Assembly: GCF_018446385.1 (NCBI RefSeq)
Contig: NC_055991.1
Location: forward strand, 104,081,712-104,145,711
Direction of reading: 5' to 3'
Length of the DNA stretch: 64,000 nt
Source: Zingiber officinale
Lineage: Eukaryota; Streptophyta; Magnoliopsida; Zingiberales; Zingiberaceae
Position numbers and translations under genes: made by a program. The notes beneath the pieces are model-generated. The model was not told where the DNA came from and did no database searches. It saw only the letters and a program-made list of their open reading frames with translations. Shown here piece by piece: positions 47,159 to 58,329 of this stretch. Numbering within the stretch: the first letter of the stretch is position 1; each line of letters begins with the position of its first letter.

Positions 47159-50130
47159 GGAATTGGGGCAATGGATGTTGGATAGTGGATGCTCTAGACA
47201 CATGACTGGAGATAAATTGAAGTTTACTAAACTCGAGTACAAGAATTTAGGATCGGTTGCATTCGGCAACGACGGTAAACTTAAAGTAATCGGAAAAGGT
47301 AATATTGAACTGAGTTCCGATTTCATTATTCGAAATATTTTATTGGTTGAAAATTTTAATTTCAATTTACTAAGTATAAGTCAATTGTGTGACAGTGGAT
47401 ATCTAGTCAATTTTGATAAATCTGGGTGTCTAGTTAAAAACATCGAAAACCCTGAGATTAGACTTAAAGGGCTTAGGAAGAATAACATCTACATAATTGA
47501 CCTATCAATATCCTCAATAAAGTGTCTCCTGACACAACAAGAGGAAACCCAACTTTGGCACAGAAGACTGGGTCACACTCACACTAGACTCATTTCAAAA
47601 ATGAGTCAAAATGGTATAGTTAGAGGTTTGCCCAAATTAAAATTTATTGAAAACTCAATCTGTGATGCGTGTCAAAAAGGAAAACAAACCAAGTCAACCA
47701 ACCTAGAAAGAACCAACTCCTTACTTGAGCTCCTTCACCTTGATCTATTTGATTCACATGGAGCCAAATCACTAAGCAAGAACCAATATTGCTTAGTGAT
47801 AATTGAAGACTACTCTAGGTACACATGGGTAAAATTCCTAAAAACAAAAGATGAAACCTATGAAATATTTAGTAATTTTTACAAATTAACGGAAAATGAA
47901 AAAGGTACTAAAATTAAAAGAATAAGAAGTGATCACGGGGGGATTTGAAAATCATAGGTTTATCCAATTTTGTAAAATAAATGGATACCAACATGAATTT
48001 TCATGTCCTAGAACCCTCCAATAAAATGGTCTAGTGGAACATAAAAATAGAACACTACAAGAAGCCGCTAGGACTATGTTAAACGAATATGATTTAAATC
48101 ATCAATTTTGGGCTGAAGCAATAAATACTGCAAATTATATTCAAAATAGAATTTTAATTAGCAAACCTCACAATAAAACACCTTATGAACTTTACTATCA
48201 TAAAATTCCCAACCTAAACTATCTAAAAGTATTTGGTTGTAAAGTTCACATTTTAAATACTAAAGATTACTTAGGAAAATTTACACCTAAGTCTAACCAA
48301 GGAATATTTTTAGGATACTCCTCTACCAGTAGGGCCTTTAGAGTATATAATCAAAATACCTTAAAAGTTGAAGAAACAACTAATGTAATATTTGATGAAG
48401 AAAACAACCTACCCAATATAAATGAAAATATTGACATCAATCCAAGAGCTATAGAAGATGATGAAATCCAACCTAACATTATTGAATCAGAAGAACTAGT
48501 TTCTGACCCACAGATAAGACCAACTAGAGCAAGTACCTCTCACCCGCCTGACCAAATTTTGGGTGACCCAAACCTAGGAGTCAGAACTAGATCCTCCTAT
48601 AGAAATCTTAGTCAGATTGCACTTATTTCTAAAATTGAACCTAAGACTATAGAAGAAGTCCTACCTGATCCAGACTGGATCATAGCAATGTAGGAAGAAC
48701 TAGCACAATTTGAAAGAAACCAAGTCTGTGACCTTGTACCTAAACCCATAGATAAATCAATAATGGACACCAAATGGGTTTTTAGAAACAAGTTGGATGA
48801 TCAGGGTGATATAATAAGAAACAAAGCCAGGCTAGTAGCCAAAGGGTTTAGTCAAGTTGAAGGCTTAGACTATGATGAAACCTATGCACCGGTAGCTAGA
48901 CTCGAATCCATTCGAATGTTATTAGCCTATGCAGCAAATAAAGGGTTTAAGTTATACCAAATGGATGTTAAGTCAGCATTTTTAAATGGATTCATCAAGG
49001 AAGAGGTCTATGTAAGCCAACCCTCAGGATTTGAAGACCTAGACTACCCAAACATGTATTTAAACTAAAAAAGGCGTTATATGGACTAAAACAAGCCCCT
49101 AGGGCATGGTATGAAAGATTATCTAACTACTTAATATCCAAAGGCTTTAACCAAGGACAAATAGATCCAACTCTGTTTGTAAAAACTATAGAGAAAGATA
49201 TCTTTATAACCCAAATCTATGTTGACGATATAATTTTTGGCTCAACTAACTCTAAGTTTTTAAAAGAATTCGTTAAGTTAATGGAAAATGAATTTGAAAT
49301 GAGTATGGTTGGGGAACTCAACTTTTTCTTAGGCTTACAAATAAAACAAACCAAAGATGGAATCTACATTTATCAAACCAAATATGCTAAGGAATTAATT
49401 AAAAAATTCTGCATGGAAAATTCAAAAATTATAAATACTCCAATGGCAACCAACATTAACATTGACTCTGACCCTGAAGGAAAACCAGTAGATCCAAAGT
49501 ACTATAGGAGTGCCATAGGTAGCTTACTTTACCTAACTGCAAGCCGACCCGATATATTGTTTACAGTAGGAATGTGCGCAAGATACCAATCCTGTGCAAA
49601 AGAGTTACACCTAACATATGTTAAAAGAATACTTAGGTACATTAAAGGAACTCTAAATGTAGGACTCTGGTACCCTAGAACTTGTACCCTTGACCTTTAT
49701 GACTATTCTGATTCGGACTATGCCGGGTGCAAACTAGACAGAAAAAGTACAAGTGGTAGCTGCCAAATTCTAGGTCAGTACCTAGTAAGTTGGCCAAGCA
49801 GAAAGCAACATTGTGTTGCTCTATCCACTACAGAAGCTGAATACATAGCTTTAGGAGAATGTGCATCTCAACTGTTGTGGATGATGCATACATTAAAAGA
49901 TTATCAACTTGAATATAAAAATATTTATTGATAATATCAGCTTAATTAATCTGACCAAAAATCCTATTCACCACTCTAGGACTAAACACATAGAGGTAAA
50001 ACATCATTTTGTAAGGGATCACGTAGCTAAGGGTGAAATTGCACTCAACCATGTTGAGTCCAAATCAAACCTAGCTGACATTTTTACAAAGCACTTACTT
50101 GAACTTGAGTTCAGTGCACTTAGAAGGTAA
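47159..50130 (+). pseudogene. pol polyprotein of element X (broken)
   Basis: Domains appear in Ty1/copia order. Protease: LDSGCSRHMTGD (about 47178). GAG-pre-integrase: LWHRRLGHTHTRLISKM. Integrase: HLDLFDSHGAKSL and an RSDHGG region near 47930, then GYSSTSRAFRVYN. Reverse transcriptase: [27 protein letters not shown] and IYVDDIIFGS. RNase H: DYAGCKLDRKSTSGSCQILG and LSTTEAEYIALGE, ending LEFSALRR at 50130. Breaks: a shift in the G run near 47940, a stop near 48022, TAG at 48691, a shift near 49060 and another near 49910. The product would cleave, integrate and reverse transcribe the element. This copy is inactive. Confidence 0.95.
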
Positions 50131-50148
50131 ATAGGAATGTGTTGGGTA

Positions 50149-51998
50149 TGTTGATACAGTCTGACCTGGCTGTTGTTTTGATGCTGACACTGATTTAAGT
50201 TTGTATCAGATATTGATTAAACTAAGAATGACTACTGATCGAGGTTGATCAGTTGGGAGGGAAAGTCCTGGTGAGTAAAGCCAGGCAAGGGAAATCCAGA
50301 TGGGTCAAGACATCTGGTGAAAAGTCCAAGCAGGGAGCTTGGCATGGGAAAAGTCCAAGTATGGTGACTTGGCACGGAATGGTCAGAGAGGGCTCGGTAG
50401 CTCGTTCTCTGGACCGGACGAAGTCGGAGAGGGCTCGGTAGCTCGTTCTCCGGACTAGGTCAGAGAGGGCTCGGTAGCTCGTTCTCTGGACCAGACAAAG
50501 TCAGAGAGGGCTCGGTAGCTCGTTCTCCGGACTAGATCAGAGAGGGCTTGATAGCTCGTTCTCTGTACCGGATGGAGTCGGAGAGGGCTCGGTAGCTCGT
50601 TCTCCGGATTAAGTCAGAGAGAGAGTTAAGTGGACTTTCAATGACACATTGGATCGGTCGGTAGACCGATCGATGATTCCAAGAATCTGGATCGGTCGGC
50701 GGACCGATCCGGTGGCTAAGTTCCACGGATCGGTCGATGACCGATCGGATGACACTCGAGCACGGGTGAAATCTGATCGATGCGCAGACCGATCGAGCTT
50801 CGATGGCATCGGTGCAATCGTCGATCGGTCGGGAGAAAGCTGCGAGAAGAAAGAGGGTGGATCGGTGCGTGGACCGATCCACCTCAATCTGATCGATGCG
50901 GCCGATCGAAGAACACTCGAGCACTCGAGTAATCGATCGGTCGTGAGACCGATCGGGAGAAAGCAAAGAAAGAAAGAGGTGGATCGGTCCGTGGACCGAT
51001 CCACACTCAATCGATCGGTCACACGACCGATCGAATGATCTCGAACCGATCGGCTTTTGCACGATCGGTCCAAGCTGTGATCGGTCTGGTGACCGATCCA
51101 CACACTCTGATTTGTTCGTTGTATCAACGATTCCTTCACTGCTTTTGATATATCTCATTCATTTATGTGATGTAATCCTCTGTGCTATTAGCTTTTGAGT
51201 TTGCAGGTTAACAGGTATCATTCCAAGCCTAATTTCAAATTAAGTTCGTAAGAGGAATGCGACAAATGGTCTTTCTGTTGGTTTCAGCGGCGCATGGTGC
51301 ATTTCAGGCATCAACGGATACTGCTGTGATCTGGCTGCGATCTGCTTGACTCCTGGGGATTGGTTCGAGCTCAGAAGACACCAGTGTTGACTGTGATATT
51401 ATTGGTGTGAGTTCAGAGAATCAGAGAAGGAGAAAAAGGGATTGGCTGCAGCGCTGATTTGCGCAGTTTGGACCAGATTTGTGACAGCAGAGATCAGGTT
51501 TTGAGAAGCAGTAAAAACAGCGAGAGGGGAACAAGGACAGCAGAAAGAAAGCTTGAAAGAAAAGTGTGTGCTGGTGTGCGAAGTTCTTGAGCTCTCGGGT
51601 GAACTGCGATCTCTGTTTTCTGCTACTGATTCTCGCGTGGTTGTAAGCATTTCTATTCTTCTTTGCCACCGAGTTTCTGTAAGTCTCGTGCCTTAACTTA
51701 GATATTTCTTGAGACTTTGTGGGAAGGTTACTCCACCTAGAAGGAGGATCTTTAGCCGGAATTCTTCCGGGGTGCGATCTACCGAAGATCAAGGAGTCGT
51801 CCACCTTACGGACACGCCGAGGAGTAGGGGCAAGTTATCCCCGAACCTCGTAAATCTGTGTATCAGTATTTGTGTGTTGTTTTTCGTTTTGTTTTAGTTT
51901 GCTTATTCCGCTGCGCTAACTAGTTTCTGTGTAGAACTCTCTGCTTAAGTTTTTAAAGAGGCTATTCACCCCCCCTCTAGCCATCTAAGATCCCAACA
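50149..51998 (+). mobile_element. Solo LTR Z with two repeat arrays
   Basis: TGTTGATACAGTC..GATCCCAACA is flanked by GGGTA at 50144..50148 and 51999..52003. It is 1850 bp. 50383..50620 has about six units of gagagggctcggtagctcgt, spaced about 40 bp. 50653..51100 has at least eight copies of GATCGGTC-3/4 nt-GACCGATC. Its end (cacccccctctagc, catctaagatcccaaca) resembles the LTR ends of X and Y. Overlapping frames (50532..51158) are LTR by-products. Confidence 0.92.
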
Positions 51999-52003
51999 GG
52001 GTA

Positions 52004-53266
52004 GAGTAGGTGTCTCATTTTGTTTAATTATCTTGTTTTTCTTCAAATTCTAAGAAAAATAATTTTCAAAATTCCAATTTATTAGATTTTACAAAAATTG
52101 GACTTAGTCTAAGCTTTCCCCCTAGAAATCATGTTCCCCTAGACTTAAGCCAGAGCATCTCACCAACACCTAGGTATACCTTGATTGTGTTTGAAAGACA
52201 TAGAACGGTGTGAGATGCATAGGGTACAGCCTGAACTCAAGAATGCTTATATTTGTGCATCAATATGAGTCTGGGCGTTAAACACGTAATATACATCAAT
52301 CAAGTCAAGTTTTCCAGCTCTAGTCAAATCTATCTGGACCAAATTGACTTAACTTGACTAACCATATGAAAACTGTTGCCCTGTAGGCAATCAGCAAGTA
52401 GCTAAAGGTTAGACACTTGGTAAATGATCCTTATTTTCTAGTTAAGCATGTTTGATCTTTAGGGCTCTGATACCTCTTAAAATGAATCTATAGAACTTGA
52501 CTCATGCTTGGACTTAAGGACCAACTGACTTTGAATAAATAACCTAAACCAAATCTTTAGCTACTCTACTCCCTTCTTGCCCTAAAATTGAATAAGTATT
52601 GTTTAAAATTAAGCTATGTTTTTTTTAACCTAAGCTATAGATTTCAAAATCCAATACTTGCAAAGAGCTAAACTAAGTTCTAATCGTTATTTTCAAAATT
52701 TTAAAACTTAGCTCACTTTGAAATTTAACTTTGTAAAGTAAAGCACAGTTTTGCAAAATTCAACTTATTGCTTTCAAAAAATTAAAAGGCGAATTTTCAA
52801 AAATATTTTCTCCAACAAATTTTCAAATGTATAGTTTTACTAGCTTTTCAAAACCTGTCAAAAGGTTCCACCTTCTAGTAGTTTTATAATTTTAACTAAG
52901 TTTCCAAAGAGCTAACATCATCTTTTTACTTAGCTAAAAATAAGAAATGAAAAATATAAACTGTTCTTGTTATCTGTCTTTAAAAATCAAATAATTATTT
53001 TTGCTTATTTTTGATATATGGCAAAGGGGGAGAGTAGGCAAATTCAAATAATTGGAAAATTCAAATTTAAAATAATGAATATTAAAGGGGGAGTAACAAT
53101 TAAGGGGGAGCATTTACTTGGTACTATACTTTAAATTCATAGAGTTCACATTTAGCAAATTTGCTAAGCTATTCGGTTATACTTTAAATGTTTTCATCTA
53201 TTCGGTTATTTAATATTTATTTACTTAACTTTGAATTTGAGTTGCCATAATCAAAAAAGGGGAGAT
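52004..53266 (+). other. Non-coding 3' part of element X, hairpin and purine tracts
   Basis: GCATCTCAC (52155..52163) and GTGAGATGC (52210..52218) can pair across 46 bases. The surrounding 250 bp closely match 59885..60170 in Y. Purine tracts gcaaagggggagag, aaagggggagt, aagggggagc and aaaaaaggggagat lie between 53022 and 53266; several tracts before the 3' LTR are typical of Sireviruses. Confidence 0.8.
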
Positions 53267-53806
53267 TGTTGATACGGGAAGCATCCGACGATCGAACTCG
53301 TGTTTTGATAATGGCAAAGGATTCAAAGTTAAGGTGTTTTGTGATCTAACAAGTCTAATTGAGTATTTCAGGAAAGTCCTAGCTGCGGTTAGGCAAAGGG
53401 AAAACCCTAGGGGGTGGTAACCCTAGGTCATAGGGGGTGGTAACCCTATGCGGAAAGTCTTGGCAGGTCGATGGCTTCAGACAAAAGTCCTACGGGGTGG
53501 TAACCCTAGGTGGAAAATCCTGGTGTCGCGAACCAGGTGAAAGACTGGACTAGCCGGGAAGCGGATGTCCAGCAGAAAGTCCGGAAGCGTCGAATGCTGA
53601 GCAAAAGTCCAGTCGATTTGGAGGATCGCACTGGCAACAGGTAAATCTCCTGAGTGGAGTAGGTGATGACGCGTTCCCCGTAGAGGGAACAGTAGGCGTC
53701 GGGTCGACCTAGGGTTTCCGGACGAAAATCCGAAGTCAGGCCCGGATAGTCTGATGACTATCGATAATATATTGTTATTGTATTTATTATTTTATGTGCT
53801 AACTTT

Positions 53807-54899
53807 TGTTGGTGCAGGAAGCATCCGACGATCGAACCTTAGTTTTGATAATGGCAAAGGATTCAAAGTTAAGTTAGTGTGTGATCTAACATGTTTGAAT
53901 GAGTGTTTCAGGAAAGTCCTAGCTGCGGTTAGGCAGGAGAAAAACCCTAAGGGGTGGTAACCTTAGGTCCTAGGGGGCGGTAACCCTAGGTGGAGGAAAA
54001 CCCTAAGGGGCGGTAACCTTAGGTCCTAGGAGGCGGTAACCCTAGGTGGAGAAAAACCCTAGGGGGCGGTAACCCTAGGTCCTAGGGGGTGGTAACCCTA
54101 GGCGGAAAGTCCAGTCGATCTGGAGGACCGGACTGGCATCAGCTAATCTCTTCTGAGGGGAGTAGGTGAGGACGCGTTCCCCGTAGAGGGAACAGTAGGC
54201 GTCGGGTCGACCTAGGGTTTCCGGTAGGAAATCCGAAGTCAGACCCGGACAGTCCCGAGACTGTCGTTTATTCTTTACTATGTTTTATCAGATTCTAACG
54301 CTGTCTTGCAGGGTATTTTGCTCGGACTAACCTTTGTTTGCAGGTGAGGAACCTGCTGGAAGAAGGTGGTCCGGGCGCCCGGGACCAAGTTTTATCCCCT
54401 GCACGACTTCGCCACGTGGAGCATCCTGGTTGGTTGGCCACGTCACACTCCAGGCGCCCGGAAAGGATCCAGGCGCCCTGAATGTCATATAAAAAGAGGG
54501 TCGAGGTGCAGCTTCAAAACAACAATCTTCTAAGCTTTCTTTTGTGAAGTGCTGCCTACGAGATGACCTTGAAGTGCTACTACTCGACGTCGACAACCCA
54601 AAGCTCAGACTCTTCGATCTATTGTTGTCGGTATTAGTTTATTTATTGCTTTAATTGTAATTCAGATTGTAAATTTTACGAATTATAGTTGTTGCCCACC
54701 GGAAGCGATCAAGGATCGCGGGCCTTCGAGTAGGAGTCGATCAAGGCTCCGAACGAAGTAAATCCACTGTGTTCATCTACTTGTGTTTCTTTCATTTCCG
54801 CTGTGTTTTTACTCGAGTGTTTTACGATTCCGATAAACGTACAATTTAGCCACGAGCGCTATTCACCCCCCCCCCCCCTCTAGCACTTTCGATCCATCA
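53807..54899 (+). repeat. 5' LTR of element Y
   Basis: Followed by attggtatcagagc at 54900. It has three 56-bp units with ggggcggtaaccttaggtcc-type words (53940..54105), GGGCGCCCGG palindromes (54367..54480) and a TATA box (tataaaaag, 54488). A C run at about 54866..54878 near the 3' end is followed by ctctagc. Confidence 0.95.
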
Positions 54900-55157
54900 A
54901 TTGGTATCAGAGCAGGGTCATTTTGAATCGGTGCAACCACCATTCAAAATAATTTTTCGTGGTATTTTTTTTTCGGGGTCGATTAGAATTTATCCTCATA
55001 GCTATATTCTAATTCTTTTTCGCTCGAATCAGTTTTTCTCGGAATTGGTGCAACACCACCCGAGTTCGTGGTCCATTTTTTTTCTTACCGCACTACTAAG
55101 CCAGGACCAAGTCCTGGGACATTTTTTTTGTTATTTTTCGCTCTAGGTAAAACCGAA

Positions 55158-56807
55158 ATGGCCCTTCAAGAAGGCTACAGTACTGCCCGCCCTCCACTAT
55201 TCACCGGAGACGACTTCGGGTACTGGAAAGGTTGGATGGAGGCATATCTCCAGACTCACTTTGAAGTCTGGATGATTGTCAAAACCGAATTCAAACTGCC
55301 AACTGACACCACCGGCAAACCACTACCGTACGAGGACTGGGATGCATCCTTGATCAAGAAAGTGGAAGCTAATGCAAAGGCAACCTGCACCCTCCAGTGT
55401 GGCCTATCAAAGGAAGAACTCAACCGCGTCGGCCCCTTCAACAGCGCCAAAGAATTGTGGGAGAAGCTAATTGAACTTCACGAAGGGACATCCGACACCA
55501 AAGTAAGTAAAAGAGACTTAATTTTTAATAAATTATTTAACATCAAATTGCAGGAAAGTGAAACAGCTGCACAACTACATGCCCGAATTCAAGATCTGCT
55601 CAATGGTCTGCATGCGATTGGGCAGAAGGTAGACAATCGCGACATCATAAGGTATTCTCTAAACGCCTTTCCAAGGAACACCTTGTGGGCATCCATGGTA
55701 GATGCCTACAAGGTCTCCAAGGACTTGTCTACCATTAAATTAGATGAACTGTTTGCAGAATTCGAACTTCACGAACAGACTAATGCACGCCCAACCGAGA
55801 AAGGGTTGGCTTTGGTTGCAGGAACAGGTAGATCTCGCGAATCAAGAATCAAGCGGAGAACCGAACCTGAGTCAGAAGAAGAACCAGATTCAGAAGACGA
55901 CGATGAACTTACCATCGAGATAGTCAACTTAGTTAAGAAGCTCTGCAAAAAGAACGGCTTCAACAAGAAGGATCTCAGAAAGGCCATCCAGTCTAAAGAA
56001 GCCCAGCCAAGCTCGAAGGTTAAATTCGAAGTGACCTGCTACGGGTGCAATCAGAAGGGTCACATAAAGGCAAATTGCCCGAACCAGAAGGATCCAAAGA
56101 AACCCAAAAGAAAGAAGGCATTGAAGGCAACATGGGACGAGTCTTCTTCCGAGGAATCCGACGACGAAGAACAAGAACAGACGAACTTTCTTGCCTTGAC
56201 AGCCCGGGACTTCAACAACGGATCCGGAAGTGAGGACGAATCGGAAGCCGAGTCCGAGAGAAGCCACGGATCCGCATCCGTTTCCGAAGGGCCGAATCCC
56301 TCTGTATGTAGAAGTCGTTTATATAGTTTAATCAATTATTTAATGCATAAAGTAGCAAAGTCCAAGATTCGAATTAAAGCGCTTCTGAAGGAGGTAACAC
56401 TTCTTAAAGAAACGCATAACAACCAATCCTTAACTGATCAAGTTCAGACTGGAACCTCAACTCAAGTCCAAAAACTTGAGGAAGAGAATTGCAATCTGAA
56501 AAGTCAAGTAAAGGATTTAAAAACTACCCTAGAACGATTTTCCTTAGGATCCAAGAATCTTGACTTGATTCTTGGAACACAAAGGGCAATCTACAATCGA
56601 ACTGTACTAGGATATAAAAAGAAATATAAATCTTACCTATCCTTAATAAACAAACCAAATAGAAAAGTGATCCAAGCATGGGTTGCCAAATCCAACCTGA
56701 TCAATCAAGTTGGACTTGGACAATATTGGGTCCCTAAAGATCAAATACATTACCTCAATAGACCTTATCGAGGCTATGATCCAGGGGGAGCTAAAATTCA
56801 AAATTAA
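55158..56807 (+). CDS. gag of element Y, intact
   Basis: I chose the ATG at 55158 (MALQEGYSTARPPLFTGDDF), which aligns with the gag starts of X and B; an upstream in-frame ATG-like start at 55068 lies in leader sequence. The product has 549 residues. Residues 1-230 are the copia gag domain (CGLSKEELNRVGPF, LHEGTSDTKVSKRDL). An acidic linker follows, then a CCHC zinc knuckle (CYGCNQKGHIKANCPNQK, about residue 295), a Ser/Glu-rich stretch, a coiled coil (STQVQKLEEENCNLKSQVKD) and a C-terminal QYWVPKDQIHYLNRPYRGYD motif. It would form particles and bind RNA. No stops or shifts, unlike X and B. In gag-pol elements this C-terminus precedes protease; here it simply ends. Confidence 0.95.
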   Translation: MALQEGYSTARPPLFTGDDFGYWKGWMEAYLQTHFEVWMIVKTEFKLPTDTTGKPLPYEDWDASLIKKVEANAKATCTLQCGLSKEELNRVGPFNSAKELWEKLIELHEGTSDTKVSKRDLIFNKLFNIKLQESETAAQLHARIQDLLNGLHAIGQKVDNRDIIRYSLNAFPRNTLWASMVDAYKVSKDLSTIKLDELFAEFELHEQTNARPTEKGLALVAGTGRSRESRIKRRTEPESEEEPDSEDDDELTIEIVNLVKKLCKKNGFNKKDLRKAIQSKEAQPSSKVKFEVTCYGCNQKGHIKANCPNQKDPKKPKRKKALKATWDESSSEESDDEEQEQTNFLALTARDFNNGSGSEDESEAESERSHGSASVSEGPNPSVCRSRLYSLINYLMHKVAKSKIRIKALLKEVTLLKETHNNQSLTDQVQTGTSTQVQKLEEENCNLKSQVKDLKTTLERFSLGSKNLDLILGTQRAIYNRTVLGYKKKYKSYLSLINKPNRKVIQAWVAKSNLINQVGLGQYWVPKDQIHYLNRPYRGYDPGGAKIQN

Positions 56808-58087
56808 TTATCAAACTTAAAATTTGAAATTAATATTAAACTCAAAATTAAAATTCTAAATTCAAAATTCGAAATCGAATTTAAAATTCGAAATTAATAT
56901 TAAACTCAAAATTAAATTCAAAATTCAAAATTCGAAATTAAATTCAAAATTCGAAATTAACTTCAAAATCTAAAAACTCAACAATAAAAATTCGAAATTA
57001 AATTCTAAATTCAAAATTCAAAATTAAATTCTAAATTCAAAATTCGAAATTAAATTCAAAATTAACTTCAAAATCTAAAAACTCAACAATAAAAATTCGA
57101 AATTAAATTCAAAATTAACTTCAAAATCTAAAAACTCAACAATAAAAATTCGAAATTAAATTCAAAATTCTTAAATTCAAAATTCAAAATTAAATTTAAA
57201 ATTCAAAATTCAAAATTCAAAATTTGAAATTAAATTAAAAAATTCGAAATTAAATTCAAAATTCAAAATTCAAAATTAAAAATTCAAAATTAATTCAAAT
57301 TTCGTAATTAAAATTTAAAATTCAAAAATCAAATAGAAGGAGGGTCCAGAATAGCTGGCAACTCCGAAATCTATTTACCCGACAGGGTAACCGAACTTAA
57401 TCTACCCGAAATGGGTAAACAAGAGTAGATTACCCAAATGGGTAAATAAGGATAGATTAAAAAGGGTTAAAGCTTAACTTGAAGCACAGTACTGGTGAAA
57501 TTTTTGGATGATAGTACGTTGGGAAAACTTGGGCATCGCATGTCTAGGAAGATATGGCTTCGACCTGGTGCATTTGGCCAAGTGGAACTAACCGAAGCTA
57601 CCCTTAAATGGATCCTAACTAGTTAGACCAAGGCTTAGTATTAAGCTCAATGGGTAGGACTATTTGGGAAACCTCGAAGGCATGGTTACTTTAATGAGCT
57701 CCTTGTGACTCACCATTGCCCAGAAGTTTATCCAAAGAACGCTTACTTGTTGAACCCAAAGCTAAACCCGAATCTAACATAAAGTTAAACATAACCCTAT
57801 AAATTGAACTAATTCATCTCACAAAAATAAATATGATTCCTTGACTGAAAATATACATCGGGTGAGATGACTTTAAATATCCCTCCAAATTACTTAAACT
57901 AAAATTTAAAAAATTCCTCCAAAATTACTTAAACTAAATTTCAAATCAAATTAACTTAAACAAATTCAAATTGAATTAATTTAAAATAATTCTCAATTAA
58001 ACATGTTTAAAATCAAGTTTACTTAAGCATCTTTAAGTTAATTAAAACATTAAAAAAAAATTTATAAAATATACAAAGGTCATAAAC
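56808..58087 (+). other. Spacer after gag with conserved block, element Y
   Basis: 56808..57330 is low-complexity attcgaaattaaattcaaa-type sequence. 57345..57790 matches the block in X closely and B less closely. Within it, 45 codons (about 57487..57625) are open in both X and Y with mostly silent differences, but not in B. 57800..58087 is AT-rich without a gene. Confidence 0.75.
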
Positions 58088-58182
58088 CGGGGGCGAGCGC
58101 CCCCGGTATTCAGACCCCGGGCGCCCGCAGCGAACTCGGGCGCCCGGAACAGGTCCAGGCGCCCGGACTCCCTTATATATAG
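58088..58182 (+). promoter_or_regulatory. LTR-like internal promoter ahead of env-like gene, element Y
   Basis: GC-rich palindromic words (gggggcgagcgcccccgg, ccgggcgcccgc, tcgggcgcccgga, ccaggcgcccgga) at 58089..58168 are followed by TATA (ttatatatag, 58173..58182). A leader of about 150 bp precedes the env-like ATG at 58330. The word ccaggcgcccgga also occurs in the LTR of Y at 54450..54462. The surroundings are AT-rich, so the patch stands out. Confidence 0.72.
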
Positions 58183-58329
58183 GGGGCAGGAGGCGCCCCC
58201 TACCCTTGCACCCAAGTCTTCCTTAAGCTTCTTCTTAGCTTCTCTGCGAAGACTTTCAAAATTAAATTTTTCCGCGGTTGATACGAAGTCGTAACTCAAC
58301 CGAGGTCGTCAGTTCTTAAATTTCTAACA

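Noticed and set aside
50532..51158. 208- and 176-codon minus-strand frames
   Set aside because: Composed of the palindromic array of solo LTR Z.
53936..54110. CCCTAAG/CCCTAGG words resembling telomere repeats
   Set aside because: Spacing is 56 bp with intervening ggcggtaacc, not tandem CCCTAAA; it is an LTR-internal repeat.
54327..54596. 89-codon minus-strand frame, repeated at 61855..62124
   Set aside because: Lies wholly in the LTR of Y across its promoter; identical in both LTRs because they are recent copies, not because of coding constraint.
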